Positions 43,498 through 51,849 of a stretch of 64,000 bases of DNA are shown here, one piece after another. The stretch spans positions 124,001 through 188,000 of the forward strand of contig QKDN01000054.1 of the NCBI GenBank assembly GCA_003252535.1. The letters run 5' to 3'. The notes below the pieces were generated by a model, which saw only the letters and a list, made by a program, of their open reading frames with translations, ran no database searches and was not told where the DNA came from. Source of the stretch: Campylobacterota bacterium (lineage in GTDB: Bacteria > Campylobacterota > Campylobacteria > Campylobacterales > Sulfurovaceae). Within the stretch, counting starts at the first letter, position 1; every line of letters begins with the position of its first letter. A program made the position numbers and the translations under genes.

Positions 43498-44100
43498 CTA
43501 CAGCAGTCCGAATGTCCTGAGGAGGCTTCTTGTCCCTCCGGCAGCTATGGTCTGTTCTGCCCTGAATGTCAGATCGGATATATCTTTGAGCAGGATATCG
43601 AGAAGGTCATCGTAGCTGTGATCGGGATAGTCGCTCTGGATGGCGATCTTGTTGTAGTCGGTGTCGGTTATCCCCTTTTTGCTCCAGTCTTTGAGCGAGT
43701 CATGGGAGATAGCGTAGATAAAGTTGTGCAGTCTGTTGTCGCTTTCCCTGGCCTCAAGAACGACCCCTCTGACATTTGCAGCATTCAGCTCTTCTATCAT
43801 TGTATCGTCTATGTCATCGGCATGGATCACGGCAGGCATATCACCGATGAGTCCTATCTCGTCGGTACCCGATACGCGCAGGGCGAGCGCATTGTCATCG
43901 CCAAGCTCCCTGAAGGCAACAGGGAGAGTATAGCGGAATCTTCTGGATGCAGCACATATCTCACGGGCTCGCATCAGTTCATCCTCGTTCACGGGATTGA
44001 TGACGAAGTACTCTACCCTCGTATCCTCGATCAGCTCCTCCAGCTCTTCAAGAAATACCTCGTCTATCCCCTCGAGCCTGATATTCATATCAAAGATCAT
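43498..44100 (-). CDS. Hypothetical protein with faint TatD-like pattern
   Basis: 200 residues, not recognised with confidence. The end has QSDYPDHSYDDLLDILLKD, then 'RAEQTIAAGGTRSLLRTFGLL', an order that recalls TatD amidohydrolases (acidic metal ligand, helix, final hydrophobic). The N-terminal half (EVFLEELEELIED, VNPVNEDELMRARE) has no TatD HxH. If related, it has lost the N-terminal metal site. The name hypothetical is safest. Single gene; a 73-base spacer to the next gene. Confidence 0.6.
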   Translation of the reverse strand: MIFDMNIRLEGIDEVFLEELEELIEDTRVEYFVINPVNEDELMRAREICAASRRFRYTLPVAFRELGDDNALALRVSGTDEIGLIGDMPAVIHADDIDDTMIEELNAANVRGVVLEARESDNRLHNFIYAISHDSLKDWSKKGITDTDYNKIAIQSDYPDHSYDDLLDILLKDISDLTFRAEQTIAAGGTRSLLRTFGLL

Positions 44101-44173
44101 TCTTTTCCTTTATTTGTTTTTATTATACATATAGAGTCGAAGATGCATAAAACATTCCTGAACGGTGATGGAT

Positions 44174-44779
44174 CTACCGGAGTTGTCTGAGGATCGCTTC
44201 GATCTGTCGACGATGGACGATCTGGTGCACCATCCCCAGTACCGACCACTGTTTGGGGTTGAACTCGCCGAACCACGGATGGGCGGAGGTATTGTCGATA
44301 TGGATATCACCGATATCATTCTCCATTTGTACCCGGTACGATGCCAGGAACTCTGCGAAGTCCCCGAGTATATGTTCATCGATCTCCTTGTAGGGTTTGA
44401 CATCCGTTATCTGCACGTTCCGGCCGAGTTTTTCTCCTCGGCTCAAGAGAGGGATGCGTGTCATCAGTGCCGTGCCGACGCTCAGAAGATGCTCTGTGAC
44501 CATAGCGACGGAGTAGTACCTGGAGTTGTCCTCGAGACCGAAAAGCGGCGGTATGAGAACCCTTCTGAAGAGCTGTTCATGGGTGAGACCGACAGTGAGG
44601 TCGAGTATCTTCTGCCCCTCTTTATCATATATTTCCCACGCTTTGTCCCATGACAGGAGACGGTTGAGCAGCGGGAAGAGGAGATAGGTCGCCATCGTCC
44701 TTTTGACGACAGATATCCCGCCACCTGCTTTCCCCAGCTCCTTGACGAACTGCTGTGAATCGTGTTGCATATATTTCAT
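44174..44779 (-). CDS. DinB-like hypothetical protein
   Basis: 201 residues. Helical; the pattern of a DinB/YfiT-like four-helix bundle: LTHEQLFRRVLIP, MVTEHLLSVGTALM (His), and MVHQIVHRRQIEAIL near the C-terminus, giving His ligands in HxxxH arrangement. The wrapping HPWFGEFNPKQWSVLGMVHQ is typical of DinB-like small thiol transferases. Substrate unknown. ATG at 44779 begins MKYMQHDSQQF. Confidence 0.65.
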   Translation of the reverse strand: MKYMQHDSQQFVKELGKAGGGISVVKRTMATYLLFPLLNRLLSWDKAWEIYDKEGQKILDLTVGLTHEQLFRRVLIPPLFGLEDNSRYYSVAMVTEHLLSVGTALMTRIPLLSRGEKLGRNVQITDVKPYKEIDEHILGDFAEFLASYRVQMENDIGDIHIDNTSAHPWFGEFNPKQWSVLGMVHQIVHRRQIEAILRQLR

Positions 44780-44848
44780 GGGTACTCCTGTGATCTGATA
44801 TAACGGCAGTTTATTGGTTTTTCTGTAAAATGTGTATAAGAAAAAAGA

Positions 44849-45700
44849 CTATTGATATCGGTTTTTTATTCTATATTCCTTTGGAGTAGTTTTACGATAT
44901 TTCTTGAACTGGACTATGAACCATGACGCGGTGGCATAGCCGCATTCCGTGGCTATCTCGGTGATGGTTTTTGACGTCGTGAGGAGGAGGAACTCGGCCT
45001 TTTTGATCCGTTCGGTATCGAGCCATCGTTTGGGAGATACATGGAAACACTGATGGAACTGATTTTGAAAGACTGATGGCGACAGCTGCAAAAGACGGTG
45101 CATATCGGAGACATTTTCTATGATATCGATATTCTCTTCGAGGATATAGCGCAGCCTGTTTGCTGAAGTACCGAGGATATGAGCGAAGAATTGTGAGAGT
45201 TGCTGTGGTGTATACCGGTAGAACTCCAGGAAGAGGAGTTCGATCTTGAGCTTCAGGATATCGTTTCGCAGCGGTAATGAACCCCTGTGGTCCTCAGCGA
45301 TGGAGCTGATAAGCTGTTCTATATCCGACCTTCCGTCATAGTCGATCAGGGTGATCTTCGCAGCAGGTGCTGCGGTGGGAATGGCGTATCTTTTGACGAG
45401 ATCGAGGATGAACCCGTCATCGTAGAAGATCGTGAGTGAGTCGTAATCTTTGGAGTTCTGGTTGGTGAAGTAGTTCCCCTGTGCGAAAAAGACGGCATAA
45501 TTCTTCCCGACCTTTTGTCGTTCACCATCGTATTCTACTTCTTTGAATCCATCTCTGACGATGGTGAGCCCATGCATGGTGTTGCGTACGAGAACCCTGT
45601 CGCGGCGGCTGTTCATACTTTCGATGTAGAGCTTCGTATCGAGTTGCAGGAGCGAAGGTTCTTTGGTCTCTATCTGGTAGTTGGGGATCGTTACGGTCAT
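44849..45700 (-). CDS. AraC-family transcriptional regulator
   Basis: 283 residues from the ATG at 45700. The N-terminal half is cupin-like (NYFTNQNSKDYDSLTIFYDDGF, with a Tyr-rich ligand pocket). The C-terminal AraC HTH has RIKKAEFLLLTTSKTITEIATECGYATASWFIVQFKKYRKTTPKEYRIK, the second half being the signature. A TATAAT box ends 6 bases before that ATG and there is no ribosome site, so the mRNA may be leaderless. A longer ORF (ATG 45727) exists but would start upstream of the -10. Confidence 0.9.
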   Translation of the reverse strand: MTVTIPNYQIETKEPSLLQLDTKLYIESMNSRRDRVLVRNTMHGLTIVRDGFKEVEYDGERQKVGKNYAVFFAQGNYFTNQNSKDYDSLTIFYDDGFILDLVKRYAIPTAAPAAKITLIDYDGRSDIEQLISSIAEDHRGSLPLRNDILKLKIELLFLEFYRYTPQQLSQFFAHILGTSANRLRYILEENIDIIENVSDMHRLLQLSPSVFQNQFHQCFHVSPKRWLDTERIKKAEFLLLTTSKTITEIATECGYATASWFIVQFKKYRKTTPKEYRIKNRYQ

Positions 45701-45706
45701 GGAGGA

Positions 45707-45712
45707 ATTATA
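45707..45712 (-). promoter_or_regulatory. -10 box TATAAT 6 bases before the AraC start
   Basis: On the minus strand TATAAT (45707-45712) is followed by TCCTCC and then ATG (45700). Transcription would begin at or within a base or two of the ATG, implying a leaderless mRNA. No Shine-Dalgarno (the TCCTCC is its complement). A -35 is not obvious. Confidence 0.55.
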
Positions 45713-45792
45713 GCAGCTTTTTTTCATCGCTATAGATTAAAAGCAGTTTCGGTAACTCCCCGTCCCGCAAAGGGTGTGGAGAATGACATTGC

Positions 45793-47781
45793 CTACGGAG
45801 CAGCAGGGGAGACGTAGATATCAAGATCGTTCGTTGTGGTCGTATATCCGTCGGTGACCGATACGGTCACTTCATAAACGTTGTTGGTATCACTGTCAGC
45901 CGGTGTGGCATAGACAGGGGCAGCGAGGAAGCTAAGATCACCCGTAGCTGTGTCGATAGTGAAAAGTGCCGCATCGGCACCGCCTGAGATAGAATAGGTG
46001 AGGGTATGGCCATCGGCATCGGTGGCAGAGATGGTACCGACAGTTGTATTGCCCTCCACTACAGTAAGGACTTTGAATTGTTCATACCATGCGATTTTAC
46101 TGTCATACTCCGATGCGGAGAGGAGGTCAATATCCCCATCGCTGTCGAGGTCGATGGAAAAAGCCGATGTGGCGCCAAACGCGCTTGTCGTGACAATATG
46201 TGTCGTGAAGTTTCCTGAACCGTCATTTTCGTACCATGCTATCTTGTTATCATCTTGGGATGCCGAGTAGACATCGTTGTCCCCGTCCCCGTCGATATCT
46301 ATAGCGCTGACCCAGACTGCCCAGACTGCGGTATTGGAGATGACATGCTCCGTAAACCCTCCTGAACCGTCGTTCTGATACCATGCGATCGTGTTGTCAT
46401 TGGCGGATGCTGTGAGGACATCGTTGTCATTATCCCCATCGAGGTCTATTGCATAGACAGAGAATGTTCCATTACTAGGTATACTGGTTACAGGAAGATA
46501 GAAAGCCGTGAAGTTCTGAGCACCGTCATTTTGGTACCATGTCGTCTTGTCATCAATGGATGAGACCGAGATGGGGTCGAGAGAGCCGTCACCGTCGATA
46601 TCGATGGCAAATACCGATCTGGCACCGTCAGCCGTCGTAGAGATATTGTGCTCGGTGAAATTTTGCGATCCGTCATTCTCGTACCATGCGATACGGTCAT
46701 CTGCCCTGGATGCTGTCAGGAGATCGTTATCCCCATCCTGGTCGAGGTCAACGGGGTAGATACCATATGCATTAGGAGCTGCATTGGTGATATTGTGTTC
46801 GGTGAAGTTCTGCAAGCCGTCATTTTCGTACCATGAGACGGTTGCGTAGTCGTGTGCTGCTGCAAGGATATCTATATCGCCATCACCGTCAAAATCCAGC
46901 GATGTGAGCGATGTGGTCGAATTCATATTGGTAGTGATATTACGCTCGGTAAAGTTCTGTGAACCGTCGTTCTCATACCAATGGATATCTTTGGTGAACC
47001 AGGATGAGGCCAGAATATCAAAGTCTCCATCCTGGTCCAGGTCTATCGAAAATACTCTGAATGCATCGTAAAGTGTGGCGACGGTATGGGTGTCGAAATA
47101 TATCTCTTTTGAGAGCGCACCAAACACCGGGGCGCTGTTGACCACATTGACCGTCCTTGTGACCGTCGCAGCGGCATTGCCCGCGCTGTCGCTGACATCG
47201 TAAGTGACGGTGTAGGTACCGGGCAGTGAAGTATTGATATCGCCTGTACTGATGATAGCGGCAGTGATGTCGCCGTCGATGTTGTCGCTGGCTGTCGCCC
47301 CTGCGTCTGTGTAGGCAGCGCCTGCTGTGACAGAGACATTGCTTTCACCAATGAGGGTAATGACAGGCAGAGTAGTATCGACCACGATGACCGTCCTTGT
47401 CACCGTCGCAGCAGCATTGCCTGCACTGTCGCTGACATTGTAGGTGACGGTGTAGGTACCGGGAATAGAGGTATTGACATTGCTTGCTGTCTTGATGGAT
47501 GCCGTGATATCACCGTCGATGTTGTCGCTGGCTGTCGCCCCGGCATCACTGTAGGCCGTACCTGCCTCGATGGTCACCGTACCCTCTCCGAGCAGCGTGA
47601 TAACGGGTGGTGTCGTATCGGGGACCGGTGTCGGAGTTGGTGTTGGTGTTGGTGTTGGTGCCGGAGATGGAACCGAAGCGAAACCATGTTCGAGGGTGTC
47701 TCCGGGGGTGCCGTCACAGCCGTTGAGGCCCAACAGCAGGGTCGCTGCCAGTACCAGTGTCGTACTCTTGATAGTTTTCAT
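45793..47781 (-). CDS. Surface lipoprotein with HYR/Ig-like, FG-GAP and cadherin-like repeats
   Basis: 662 residues. Lipoprotein signal (LVLAATLLLGLNGC); a Pro-Thr repeat linker (38-54); two Ig-like domains of about 79 residues each (DUF5011/HYR: GEGTVTIEAGTAYSDAGATA; GESNVSVTAGAAYTDAGATA, near-identical second halves); seven FG-GAP/VCBS repeats of about 50 residues (222-572), each with a Ca-binding DLDQDGDFD or DIDGDGDND loop and a WYENDGSQNFTE strand; and a cadherin-like end (573-662). The protein is probably shown on the surface and binds calcium and other cells or polymers. It is 10 bases upstream-to-downstream with the beta-barrel gene in an operon. Confidence 0.85.
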   Translation of the reverse strand: MKTIKSTTLVLAATLLLGLNGCDGTPGDTLEHGFASVPSPAPTPTPTPTPTPVPDTTPPVITLLGEGTVTIEAGTAYSDAGATASDNIDGDITASIKTASNVNTSIPGTYTVTYNVSDSAGNAAATVTRTVIVVDTTLPVITLIGESNVSVTAGAAYTDAGATASDNIDGDITAAIISTGDINTSLPGTYTVTYDVSDSAGNAAATVTRTVNVVNSAPVFGALSKEIYFDTHTVATLYDAFRVFSIDLDQDGDFDILASSWFTKDIHWYENDGSQNFTERNITTNMNSTTSLTSLDFDGDGDIDILAAAHDYATVSWYENDGLQNFTEHNITNAAPNAYGIYPVDLDQDGDNDLLTASRADDRIAWYENDGSQNFTEHNISTTADGARSVFAIDIDGDGSLDPISVSSIDDKTTWYQNDGAQNFTAFYLPVTSIPSNGTFSVYAIDLDGDNDNDVLTASANDNTIAWYQNDGSGGFTEHVISNTAVWAVWVSAIDIDGDGDNDVYSASQDDNKIAWYENDGSGNFTTHIVTTSAFGATSAFSIDLDSDGDIDLLSASEYDSKIAWYEQFKVLTVVEGNTTVGTISATDADGHTLTYSISGGADAALFTIDTATGDLSFLAAPVYATPADSDTNNVYEVTVSVTDGYTTTTNDLDIYVSPAAP
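46066..47118 (-). repeat. Seven FG-GAP/VCBS repeats within the surface lipoprotein
   Basis: Coding tandem repeats of about 150 bases. The repeated parts are the acidic DxDxDG loop and the WYENDG motif; the fourth and fifth copies have WYQNDG. Seven copies fit a seven-bladed beta-propeller of the integrin-alpha-like kind. Confidence 0.75.
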
Positions 47782-47791
47782 TTGCTGCTCC

Positions 47792-48394
47792 TTAGAATCT
47801 GTATGTCAGCCCGATATTGACAGCTTCCGCCGTCACATCGTCAAGCAGTGCCGTATAGTCGAATCCTGTATCATCGTAGAGAGACAGGTACTCGGCATAG
47901 ATGCTGATATGTTCGCTCACGGCATAGCTGACCCCGGCACCCCACTGGAATCCGTCCTCTGTCGCATCACCGCCGTTGAGATCGGAAAGCATCAGCGAAC
48001 CGTACCCGAGGAGTCCATAGATACCGAAGTCGCCGAAACTGTAGGTAGGTTTGAGATACACACCCCAGTTGCTCACATCCCCGTCGTAGGGGGTGGTGAC
48101 ACCGACAAGATCACCCTCGTCGTATGAAGTATCGAACCCCAGTGTATACCTCGCCTCAAGGGAGATATATTCGTTGTAGATATACCCCAGGCTCAGTGTC
48201 GCCGTGGATGCAGTGATCTCTTCATTGGTAAAGTCGTTGTTCACGATGAGGGAACCGCCGCTCAGTCCCACATAATACGGGGTAAGCCCCGCAGGTATAG
48301 GAGCCACCTCTGTCTCCACCGGTGCCATGTCACCGCCTGAAAATGCGAACGAAGCTGCGGCAAAAATACCAAACAGCAGTCTAGGGAGTTTCAT
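47792..48394 (-). CDS. Outer-membrane beta-barrel protein
   Basis: 200 residues with a signal peptide (LLFGIFAAASFAFS) and an eight-stranded barrel pattern (alternating strands: YYVGLSGGSLIV, TATLSLGYIYNEYISLEARYTLGF, WGVYLKPTYSFGDFGIYGLLGYG, GFQWGAGVSYAVSEHISIYAEYL), ending in F as barrel proteins do (VNIGLTYRF). It follows the OmpA/W-like porin family outline. Co-transcribed with the FG-GAP lipoprotein downstream, 10 bases apart, so it may form or hold its outer-membrane partner. A 150-base spacer upstream contains the pxpA promoter region. Confidence 0.85.
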   Translation of the reverse strand: MKLPRLLFGIFAAASFAFSGGDMAPVETEVAPIPAGLTPYYVGLSGGSLIVNNDFTNEEITASTATLSLGYIYNEYISLEARYTLGFDTSYDEGDLVGVTTPYDGDVSNWGVYLKPTYSFGDFGIYGLLGYGSLMLSDLNGGDATEDGFQWGAGVSYAVSEHISIYAEYLSLYDDTGFDYTALLDDVTAEAVNIGLTYRF

Positions 48395-48555
48395 TGCCGA
48401 TCCTTGTATGTTAATTGAACTTTGTGGTGATTATATAATAAACAGACATTTCAGGCACTTAAATTAGTAAAAGTGATAGTTATTTTTTAGTATAAATAAT
48501 CACTAGGCTTTTGTAGTCGAGGGACCGTAACGCTTCAGTGTAAATGACTTTTGTC

Positions 48556-48561
48556 TATAAT
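48556..48561 (+). promoter_or_regulatory. -10 box TATAAT 6 bases before pxpA
   Basis: TATAAT at 48556-48561 is followed by GCCGTT and the ATG at 48568, the same 6-base interval as at the AraC gene. There is no Shine-Dalgarno near the ATG. An upstream TTTTGTC may act as part of the -35. A leaderless mRNA is the simplest reading. Confidence 0.55.
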
Positions 48562-48567
48562 GCCGTT

Positions 48568-49326
48568 ATGAAGAACAAGAACATCAAACTCAACTGTGAC
48601 ATGGGCGAGAGCTTCGGCATCTATTCGCTGGGACTGGACGAATATATCATGCCCCATATCGATATGGCCAACCTCGCCTGCGGCTACCATGCTTCTGATC
48701 CCGTGACAATGCACAAGAGCATCCGGAGCGCGCTCGAACACGGCGTGGAGATCGGCGCACATCCATCCTACCCCGACCTTGTCGGCTTCGGGCGCAGGGA
48801 TATGCATTGCAGTACAGAGGAGATCGTTTCGTTCGTCCTCTACCAGCTCGGAGCCCTCGAGGCGCTCTGTCGCAGCTACGATACCCGTGTCACCTATCTC
48901 AAACCCCACGGTGCGCTCTACAATGCGATGATGCGCGACGAGACGGTGTTCAGGGCCATAGCCAAAGCGATATCCAAGTACGACCCCGTCATCAGGCTCA
49001 TGGTCCTTTCATCCGGGAAGAACGCTCACTATGCGAAGCTGGCTGGCAAATACGGTATCTCGCTGCTCTATGAGGTCTTCGCCGACAGGCGCTACGGCAG
49101 TGACGGCTCGCTGGTGCCCAGGAGCGAGGAGAACGCGGTGATCATTGACAGTACAGAGGTGCTGCGAAGGGTCAGGCTCCTCCTGGATGAAGGGGTCATC
49201 GAGACCGTAGAGGGGAAGAGACTCCCTATCGAAGCCGATACCATCTGCGTACACGGTGACAATGCTCATGCACTGGAGCTGACAAAGCTCATCGCGAAGC
49301 TCAGAGATGAGAGTCAGAGCCGTTAG
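48568..49326 (+). CDS. pxpA: 5-oxoprolinase subunit A (LamB/YcsF family)
   Basis: With PxpB and PxpC hydrolyses 5-oxoproline (pyroglutamate) to glutamate with ATP. 252 residues from the ATG at 48568: NCDMGESFGIYSLG, HIDMANLACGYHASDP, MHKSIRSALEHGVEIGAHPSYPD and YLKPHGALYNAMM are family signatures. The longer frame starts at 48544 without support. The stop overlaps the next ATG by 20 bases, giving coupling to pxpB. Confidence 0.95.
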   Translation: MKNKNIKLNCDMGESFGIYSLGLDEYIMPHIDMANLACGYHASDPVTMHKSIRSALEHGVEIGAHPSYPDLVGFGRRDMHCSTEEIVSFVLYQLGALEALCRSYDTRVTYLKPHGALYNAMMRDETVFRAIAKAISKYDPVIRLMVLSSGKNAHYAKLAGKYGISLLYEVFADRRYGSDGSLVPRSEENAVIIDSTEVLRRVRLLLDEGVIETVEGKRLPIEADTICVHGDNAHALELTKLIAKLRDESQSR

Positions 49327-49927
49327 CGTCGATGCGCTCCTGATCAGTTTCGGGAAGGAGATAGACCCCCATATCCTCGGGATGGTGCGAAGCGCCTACA
49401 GTATACTCAAAGAGTGTGAAGAGGTACGCAATATCACACCCTCATACAGCACGATACTGGTCGAATACGACCTGCGGCGATACAGTCATGAGGATATGAC
49501 CTCGCTTATCGAACGGAAACTTGCCGAGGTGCAGGTGAACTCTGCGGAGCCGCAGGGGAGACACTTCAGGATACCTGCGCGATACGACAGGGATGCGGGG
49601 TGGGACATCGAGCGTGTAGCATTATACAATGGCCTGAGCATCGAAGAGGTGATAGAGCTTCATAGCAGTATGATCTACCGGGTCTATGCGATAGGGTTCA
49701 TGGCAGGTTTCGGCTACCTGGCCAGGAACGATCCTCGTATCGCCACCCCCAGACTCGAAACCCCGCGCACAAAAGTCCCCAAAGGTTCGATCGCGATAGC
49801 CAATGAACAGAGCGCCATCTACCCCGGCGATTCGGCAGGGGGATGGAACATCATCGCCCGCACTTCATGGGATAGCTTCGATGAGCTGCGGGTAGGCGAC
49901 AGCGTAGAGTTCGTGAGGGTAGGATAA
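49307..49927 (+). CDS. pxpB: 5-oxoprolinase subunit B (KipI-like)
   Basis: 206 residues. Family motifs: DALLISFGKEIDPHI, SYSTILVEYDLRRY, and the C-terminal EVIELHSSMIYRVYAIGFMAGFGYLARNDPRIATPRLETPRTKVPKGSIAIANEQSAIYP, with GFMPGF-like GFMAGF and the PKGSIA stretch. In some bacteria these proteins inhibit a sporulation kinase (KipI); in this gene context the 5-oxoprolinase role is expected. Stop overlaps pxpC start by one base. Confidence 0.93.
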   Translation: MRVRAVSVDALLISFGKEIDPHILGMVRSAYSILKECEEVRNITPSYSTILVEYDLRRYSHEDMTSLIERKLAEVQVNSAEPQGRHFRIPARYDRDAGWDIERVALYNGLSIEEVIELHSSMIYRVYAIGFMAGFGYLARNDPRIATPRLETPRTKVPKGSIAIANEQSAIYPGDSAGGWNIIARTSWDSFDELRVGDSVEFVRVG

Positions 49928-50832
49928 TGGGCTTCGAGATACTCGACGGCGGGCTCTTCGCTACGGTGCAGGACAGCGGCAGGTACGGGATGGGAGACCG
50001 GGGGATCACCGTCTCGGGTGTGATGGACGAGTACGCCTACGAGTGGGGACAGCGGTTGCTGGGGACACCGAGCTTCAATACCCTCGAGCTGATGGCAGGG
50101 CTCAGGCTCAGAGCCCTGGCCGATACGATGATAGCGGTCACGGGTGCAGACCTCGGGCTCCGTATCAACGGTCTCCCAGAGAGCAACTGGCAGAGCCGTT
50201 TCATACGGGAGGGGGATATCCTCCACTTCGCCAAAAGAGTGAGTGGGCAGAGAGCCTACCTCTCTGTCAAAGGGGGCTTCGATACGCCGATGTATCACGG
50301 CAGCTACGCGACGACGATACGCGAGGGGTTCGGCAAAAAGCTGCAACGGGGCGATATCCTCCCGTTCCACCCCTCACCCCGTGAACATAGCAGAAGATTG
50401 AAAGAGGAGTTCATCCCCGACTACGACAGACCGCTGACGATCCGTGTGATGCTCGGCTATCAGGAGGAGTTTTTCGACAGAGAAGCGAAGGAGAAGTTCT
50501 TCGATACAGAGTATGAGATCACACACCAGAACGACCGGATGGGATACAGGCTCTCTGGTGAGCCGATATTCCCCATCAAAGGGGACATCATCTCCGAAGC
50601 GATAGCCTTCGGCTCTATCCAGATACCCGCAGGCGGACAGCCGATCATCCTCCTCAAAGAGCGGCAGACCATCGGTGGTTACCCCAAGATCGGTACGGTG
50701 CTGCCGATGGACTGCTTCGCCCTCTCGCAGGCACCTATCGGATCGAAGGTACGGTTCGAGGCGGTGGAGCAGGAGGAGGCGTTTAGGCTGGCAAGGGAGT
50801 ATTACGGGGAATTGCCTTTTATATTGGCGTAA
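49927..50832 (+). CDS. pxpC: 5-oxoprolinase subunit C (KipA/biotin-carboxyltransferase-like)
   Basis: 301 residues. Motifs: GGLFATVQDSGRYG at the start, YEWGQRLLGTPSFNTLELM, GADLGLRINGLP, RAYLSVKGGFDTP and the end QTIGGYPKIGTVLP. Completes pxpABC, so 5-oxoproline can be recycled, a useful route since the window also has gshB. The convergent GNAT gene begins 10 bases past its stop. Confidence 0.95.
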   Translation: MGFEILDGGLFATVQDSGRYGMGDRGITVSGVMDEYAYEWGQRLLGTPSFNTLELMAGLRLRALADTMIAVTGADLGLRINGLPESNWQSRFIREGDILHFAKRVSGQRAYLSVKGGFDTPMYHGSYATTIREGFGKKLQRGDILPFHPSPREHSRRLKEEFIPDYDRPLTIRVMLGYQEEFFDREAKEKFFDTEYEITHQNDRMGYRLSGEPIFPIKGDIISEAIAFGSIQIPAGGQPIILLKERQTIGGYPKIGTVLPMDCFALSQAPIGSKVRFEAVEQEEAFRLAREYYGELPFILA

Positions 50833-50842
50833 AAATTCACGT

Positions 50843-51370
50843 TCATGGTTTAACGTTTTTCAAAAAATCTAAAATTATCTCAATATTCAAAAACATCGGC
50901 AGGGGATTGTCTGCCTTTATCCCGATAAAACCAAGAGATCGGTAAAAGGAAACAGCATCTTTTTCCGCCAATAAATAGACTCCTGCACATCCTGCCAACT
51001 GAGATATTTGATAAACTTTCAAAAAGACATCTTTCAGCAGTCTCTTCCCTATTCCCTGTCCCTGCATCGATCGGTCCAGCCCAAGCATAGAGAGTTTGAC
51101 CACCGGGATAACAGGCGGCAGTCCGGAAGGTTGTTTATTTGAGTCGAAATCATCTCTTGCTATCGAAAAACTATCGAGCGTATAAAAGCCGACAAATCGT
51201 TCATTCTCATCTTTGTCCAAAAGCACATAGGCATGACTAAGGTGCTTTTTGACTCTTTTTTTGAGAGATTTTTGTACAAAAGCATTGATCATTTCATTAC
51301 CGCAGTCGAATGTTTTCATACCGATGTAGTTTTTTGAGGTATCAAACTTTTCTAATCTAAGATGAGTCAT
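50843..51370 (-). CDS. GNAT acetyltransferase, toxin-like (TacT/AtaT type)
   Basis: 175 residues from the ATG at 51370. The acetyl-CoA-binding motif is LDRSMQGQGIGKRLL (Gln-x-x-Gly-x-Gly), with FYTLDSFSIARDD and VVKLSMLGLDR before it and FYRSLGFIGI after it. That pattern fits tRNA-acetylating GNAT toxins of TacT/AtaT type that pair with DUF1778/RHH antitoxins. The antitoxin-like gene starts 116 bases away on the opposite strand, an unusual divergent arrangement. Ribosome site is weak. The gene is AT-richer than its neighbours. Confidence 0.85.
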   Translation of the reverse strand: MTHLRLEKFDTSKNYIGMKTFDCGNEMINAFVQKSLKKRVKKHLSHAYVLLDKDENERFVGFYTLDSFSIARDDFDSNKQPSGLPPVIPVVKLSMLGLDRSMQGQGIGKRLLKDVFLKVYQISQLAGCAGVYLLAEKDAVSFYRSLGFIGIKADNPLPMFLNIEIILDFLKNVKP

Positions 51371-51458
51371 TTTTTGGCTTTTGATGAATATAGTCAAACG
51401 AGTATAATATAGCTTCTCTTTGGAATATCTGATTTCAAATAAAATTATGTTAAAATAT

Positions 51459-51476
51459 CCGTATACTAACCGTATA
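51459..51476 (+). promoter_or_regulatory. Direct-repeat operator CCGTATA x2 before the DUF1778 gene
   Basis: CCGTATA occurs at 51459-51465 and 51470-51476, 11 bases apart (one helical turn), overlapping a TATACT -10 box and lying 10 bases before the ATG at 51487. It is a good candidate binding site for the ribbon-helix-helix antitoxin for autorepression. The divergent toxin promoter (TATATTATAC near 51403-51412) is within reach. Confidence 0.6.
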
Positions 51477-51486
51477 AGGAATTAAG

Positions 51487-51765
51487 ATGCTGAGTGCTGT
51501 AGATATAAAAGATGCAAGAATAGAGTTTAAGACGACCAAAGATATCAAGAGTCTGCTACAAGAGGCTTCAAATGCGATGGGGATGGACTTGAGCAGTTTT
51601 TTGATATCGACGGCAGTGCAGCGTGCCAAAGAGATCGTCAAGGAAGAGAACATTCTGACTCTCTCCAGGCAGGAGTGGAAAGACTTGCAGGAGATTCTTG
51701 ATAAGCCACAAAAAGCTACAGAAGAGTTCAAAGAACTGATGAGATTAGAGGGATTTGAGTCATAG
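51487..51765 (+). CDS. DUF1778 antitoxin-like protein
   Basis: 92 residues. The N-terminal ribbon-helix-helix: IEFKTTKDIKSLLQEASNAMGMDLSSFLISTAVQRAKEIV, the DUF1778 signature. The C-terminal tail (TLSRQEWKDLQEILDKPQKATEEFKELM) wraps toxins in related systems. AAGGAATTAAG precedes the ATG. In classical pairs the antitoxin gene is upstream and co-directional; here it is divergent from the GNAT gene. Confidence 0.85.
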   Translation: MLSAVDIKDARIEFKTTKDIKSLLQEASNAMGMDLSSFLISTAVQRAKEIVKEENILTLSRQEWKDLQEILDKPQKATEEFKELMRLEGFES

Positions 51766-51849
51766 AGAAAAGCTTTTTGCAATACATGATATGATAACAG
51801 CCAGGAATGCAAGATTTGTGTTTTGCATTGAAATTAAGAGGACAAACCG

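Noticed and set aside
43498-44100. TatD family nuclease
   Set aside because: Only the C-terminal pattern is similar; the N-terminal HxH metal site is missing, so I kept it as hypothetical.
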